Source: Palsa-89 sp963824345 (GTDB lineage Bacteria; Acidobacteriota; Terriglobia; Bryobacterales; Bryobacteraceae). Taken from it: a stretch of DNA of 64,000 bases. A model generated the notes under the pieces. The model did no database searches and was not told where the DNA came from. It was given only the letters and a program-made list of their open reading frames with translations. Shown piece by piece: positions 62,626-64,000 of the stretch (position 1 is its first letter; each line of letters begins with the position of its first letter). The DNA is taken from NCBI GenBank assembly GCA_963824345.1, contig CAWGOZ010000021.1, forward strand, positions 372,001 to 436,000. The letters are read 5' to 3'. Both the position numbers and the translations under genes were made by a program.

Positions 62626-62840
62626 ACGGTCGGCAAGGTGAGGATTTCCCGAATGACATCGGCTCCCTCCAGCGAATGCTCGGAAACTTCACGATTTGCA
62701 TCTAAGACCATCATGACGGCTTCCTTCAAATTCGTGCGCGCTTCTTCCAGCGTTTCCCCCTGCGTGTTCGCGCCGGGCAGCTCCTCGACGAACGCGACAT
62801 AGCCTTCGGGCACCTTCATATATACAGCCGTCAATTTCAT
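62622..62840 (-). CDS. hicB: HicB-type antitoxin
   Basis: The product is 72 residues from ATG 62840. The partial RNase H-like fold is visible as GYVAFVEELPGANTQGETLEEA and NLKEAVMMVLDANRE. The short C-terminal end (HSLEGADVIREILTLPTV) has no clear helix-turn-helix, so DNA binding may be lacking. A longer upstream frame is not coding. Confidence 0.85.
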   Translation of the reverse strand: MKLTAVYMKVPEGYVAFVEELPGANTQGETLEEARTNLKEAVMMVLDANREVSEHSLEGADVIREILTLPTV

Positions 62841-62945
62841 CTGGGCCTTATAGTGCAATGATACCAATGCGGCCGAAGCAGGCGAAACCGGAAGCGGCCT
62901 GGGCAGCGTCGAAATCCCATGGAGATCTCCGTTGGAGGTGGGCGC

Positions 62946-63767
62946 ATGCCTAAGGCGCTTGGGGAAGCCCAGGGCAAGATCAGCGGGCGGATTATAATCG
63001 AGCAGCTCGTTCGCAACATGGAGCTGGGGCAGTTCGAGATGGGCTACAGCATCCTGGCCCCGTGCATCTTCAGCCTGTATCTGCATCCAGACGATTACAC
63101 GCGGCTGACCGGAGTGTTTGACCTGATCCGGCAGGACGCGAAACAGGCGCTGGCTGCGAAATTGGCGCAATGGAACGCCAAGCCGCTGGGGCTGGGCGCG
63201 CTCCGAGGCGCGAAGGACCGCAAGCCGTACAGGATCGCAGGGAAAGATTGGACCTTCGAATTTTTTCCCGATTCCGAAGGCGTGGTGCCGTTGGGCGACG
63301 TCGAGATCCACTCCGAGCTGAACGAGACGCCGCAGCCGGGCTATCACGGAACCAAGACCACCCTGCTGGATCGGGATCCGGCGGTTGGGACCATTACCGG
63401 CCGCGCCGGCATTCGGCCGGAAACACGCCAATCGGGTGATCGAGTGTACGCGGAAATCCGCTACGAAGACGACTCGGGGCCACAGCTTTACCTGATGACG
63501 CAAGACGAGATTAGCGTTGGACGGGGCGGGGAAGGCGCGCAGGTGAGCCTGGCGCTCTACACCAATGACGAAGTGTCGCGGGAACATCTGCGAGTGCGGC
63601 GCGATGCGGAGAACAAGCGGTTCGTGATCGTGGATAGAAGCATGAACGGGACTTGGCTGAACGGCAAGCGCCTGGCGCGCGGCGTGGAAGAGACTCTGCC
63701 GCCTAAGGCGCAGATTGGAGTGGCGGAGGTGATTACGCTGCAATTTGAGGCGCGGGCGCAATCATGA
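62946..63767 (+). CDS. FhaA-like protein (DUF3662 plus FHA domain)
   Basis: The product is 273 residues from ATG 62946, chosen because GGAGGTG at 62934-62940 is then a good ribosome site; ATG 62919 would place it inside the gene. The N-terminal DUF3662-like domain (about 5-115) and C-terminal FHA domain (SVGRGGE, SREHLRVRR, MNGTWLNGKRL) match FhaA-type adaptors that bind phosphothreonine on kinases or envelope enzymes. An ATGA overlap couples it to a PP2C phosphatase, forming a Ser/Thr phospho-signalling unit. Confidence 0.85.
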   Translation: MPKALGEAQGKISGRIIIEQLVRNMELGQFEMGYSILAPCIFSLYLHPDDYTRLTGVFDLIRQDAKQALAAKLAQWNAKPLGLGALRGAKDRKPYRIAGKDWTFEFFPDSEGVVPLGDVEIHSELNETPQPGYHGTKTTLLDRDPAVGTITGRAGIRPETRQSGDRVYAEIRYEDDSGPQLYLMTQDEISVGRGGEGAQVSLALYTNDEVSREHLRVRRDAENKRFVIVDRSMNGTWLNGKRLARGVEETLPPKAQIGVAEVITLQFEARAQS

Positions 63768-64000
63768 CTAAGAGCGTTGCCTGGCGGTCGGCGGTGGCGA
63801 GCGATCCAGGACGGATGCGTTCGGAGAACCAGGATCGCGCGTATGCCGATGACGAGCTGGGGATTTTTCTGGTGGTGGACGGATTGGGCGGGCATGCGGC
63901 GGGCGAGAAGGCTGCGGAGACGGCCGTGGAATCGGTGATCGAAGAGATGGCCAAGGAAGACGGCGATCCGAAGGAGCGCATCCGGCGGGCGATCACCGCG
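63764..64000 (+). CDS. PP2C-family serine/threonine phosphatase, 3' end cut by window edge
   Basis: The frame starts at ATG 63764, inside the stop of the FHA gene, and is open to the edge: 79 residues visible. RMRSENQDRAYADDELGIFL and VVDGLGGHAAGE are PP2C motifs 1 and 2, with metal-binding Asp residues. It would remove phosphate from Ser/Thr residues, opposing a kinase probably encoded beyond the window. Confidence 0.88.
   Translation, partial: MTKSVAWRSAVASDPGRMRSENQDRAYADDELGIFLVVDGLGGHAAGEKAAETAVESVIEEMAKEDGDPKERIRRAITA

Overview
The window looks like chromosomal DNA of an acidobacterium close to Solibacter/Bryobacter. I infer this from the high GC content, the large Oar-like TonB-dependent receptors with an N-terminal carboxypeptidase-regulatory domain, the DUF1587/1592/1588 cytochrome plus Tat-exported DUF1552 pair, secreted PQQ and tannase-type enzymes, and many secreted proteins of unknown role. 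I saw no rRNA, tRNA, CRISPR array or complete insertion sequence.

Layout. 1-7.2 kb: secreted oxidative/hydrolytic genes (two SnoaL-like proteins, an MBL-fold protein with a degenerate metal motif, a Tat-exported zinc alcohol dehydrogenase, a cytochrome c-PQQ dehydrogenase fusion, an aldose epimerase). 7.2-15.1 kb: two paralogous TonB receptors behind near-identical promoters and leaders; the first is broken by several +1 shifts. 15.1-21.3 kb: DUF1592-type cytochrome, DUF1552 protein, ankyrin protein and esterase. 21.4-31.8 kb, minus strand: a TonB receptor and a tightly coupled phosphonate-catabolism operon (TPR, secreted NPP-type phosphodiesterase, FAD oxidoreductase, phnX, OPA-type transporter, TmpA-like dioxygenase, TmpB/PhnZ-like HD oxygenase). 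31.9-36.1 kb: tal-pgi-zwf. 36.2-39.8 kb: DinB, HIT, HU/IHF, rpsA, FmdB. 40.0-40.6 kb: DUF433 gene with a DUF5615 partner that has lost its middle. 40.6-46.0 kb: dacB, cupin, MFS, a stand-alone small transcription unit encoding a 22-residue CxxCxxC peptide, rpmE, and an ECF sigma/anti-sigma/Spy-like cassette. 46.2-64 kb: UvrD/PcrA helicase, amino acid permease, CPBP protease, proline dehydrogenase, prephenate dehydratase, an XRE-type regulator, a 40-residue secreted peptide, transglutaminases, S4 protein, tannase, hicBA, and an FHA-PP2C signalling pair cut by the right edge.

How it fits together. The phosphonate operon can be read as a complete scavenging route: outer-membrane receptor and secreted phosphodiesterase, an inner-membrane organophosphate-type transporter, then two parallel breakdown branches. 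One goes through phosphonoacetaldehyde and PhnX; the other is oxidative through TmpA and TmpB. Both release phosphate. tal-pgi-zwf supplies NADPH and pentoses. The parts that family knowledge explains least are the 44.0 kb mini-gene, whose leader can pair along 17 bases with the usual 16S rRNA 3' end, the 55.8 kb secreted peptide, the conserved TonB-receptor leader, and the REP-like palindrome pairs near 53.2 and 60.1 kb.
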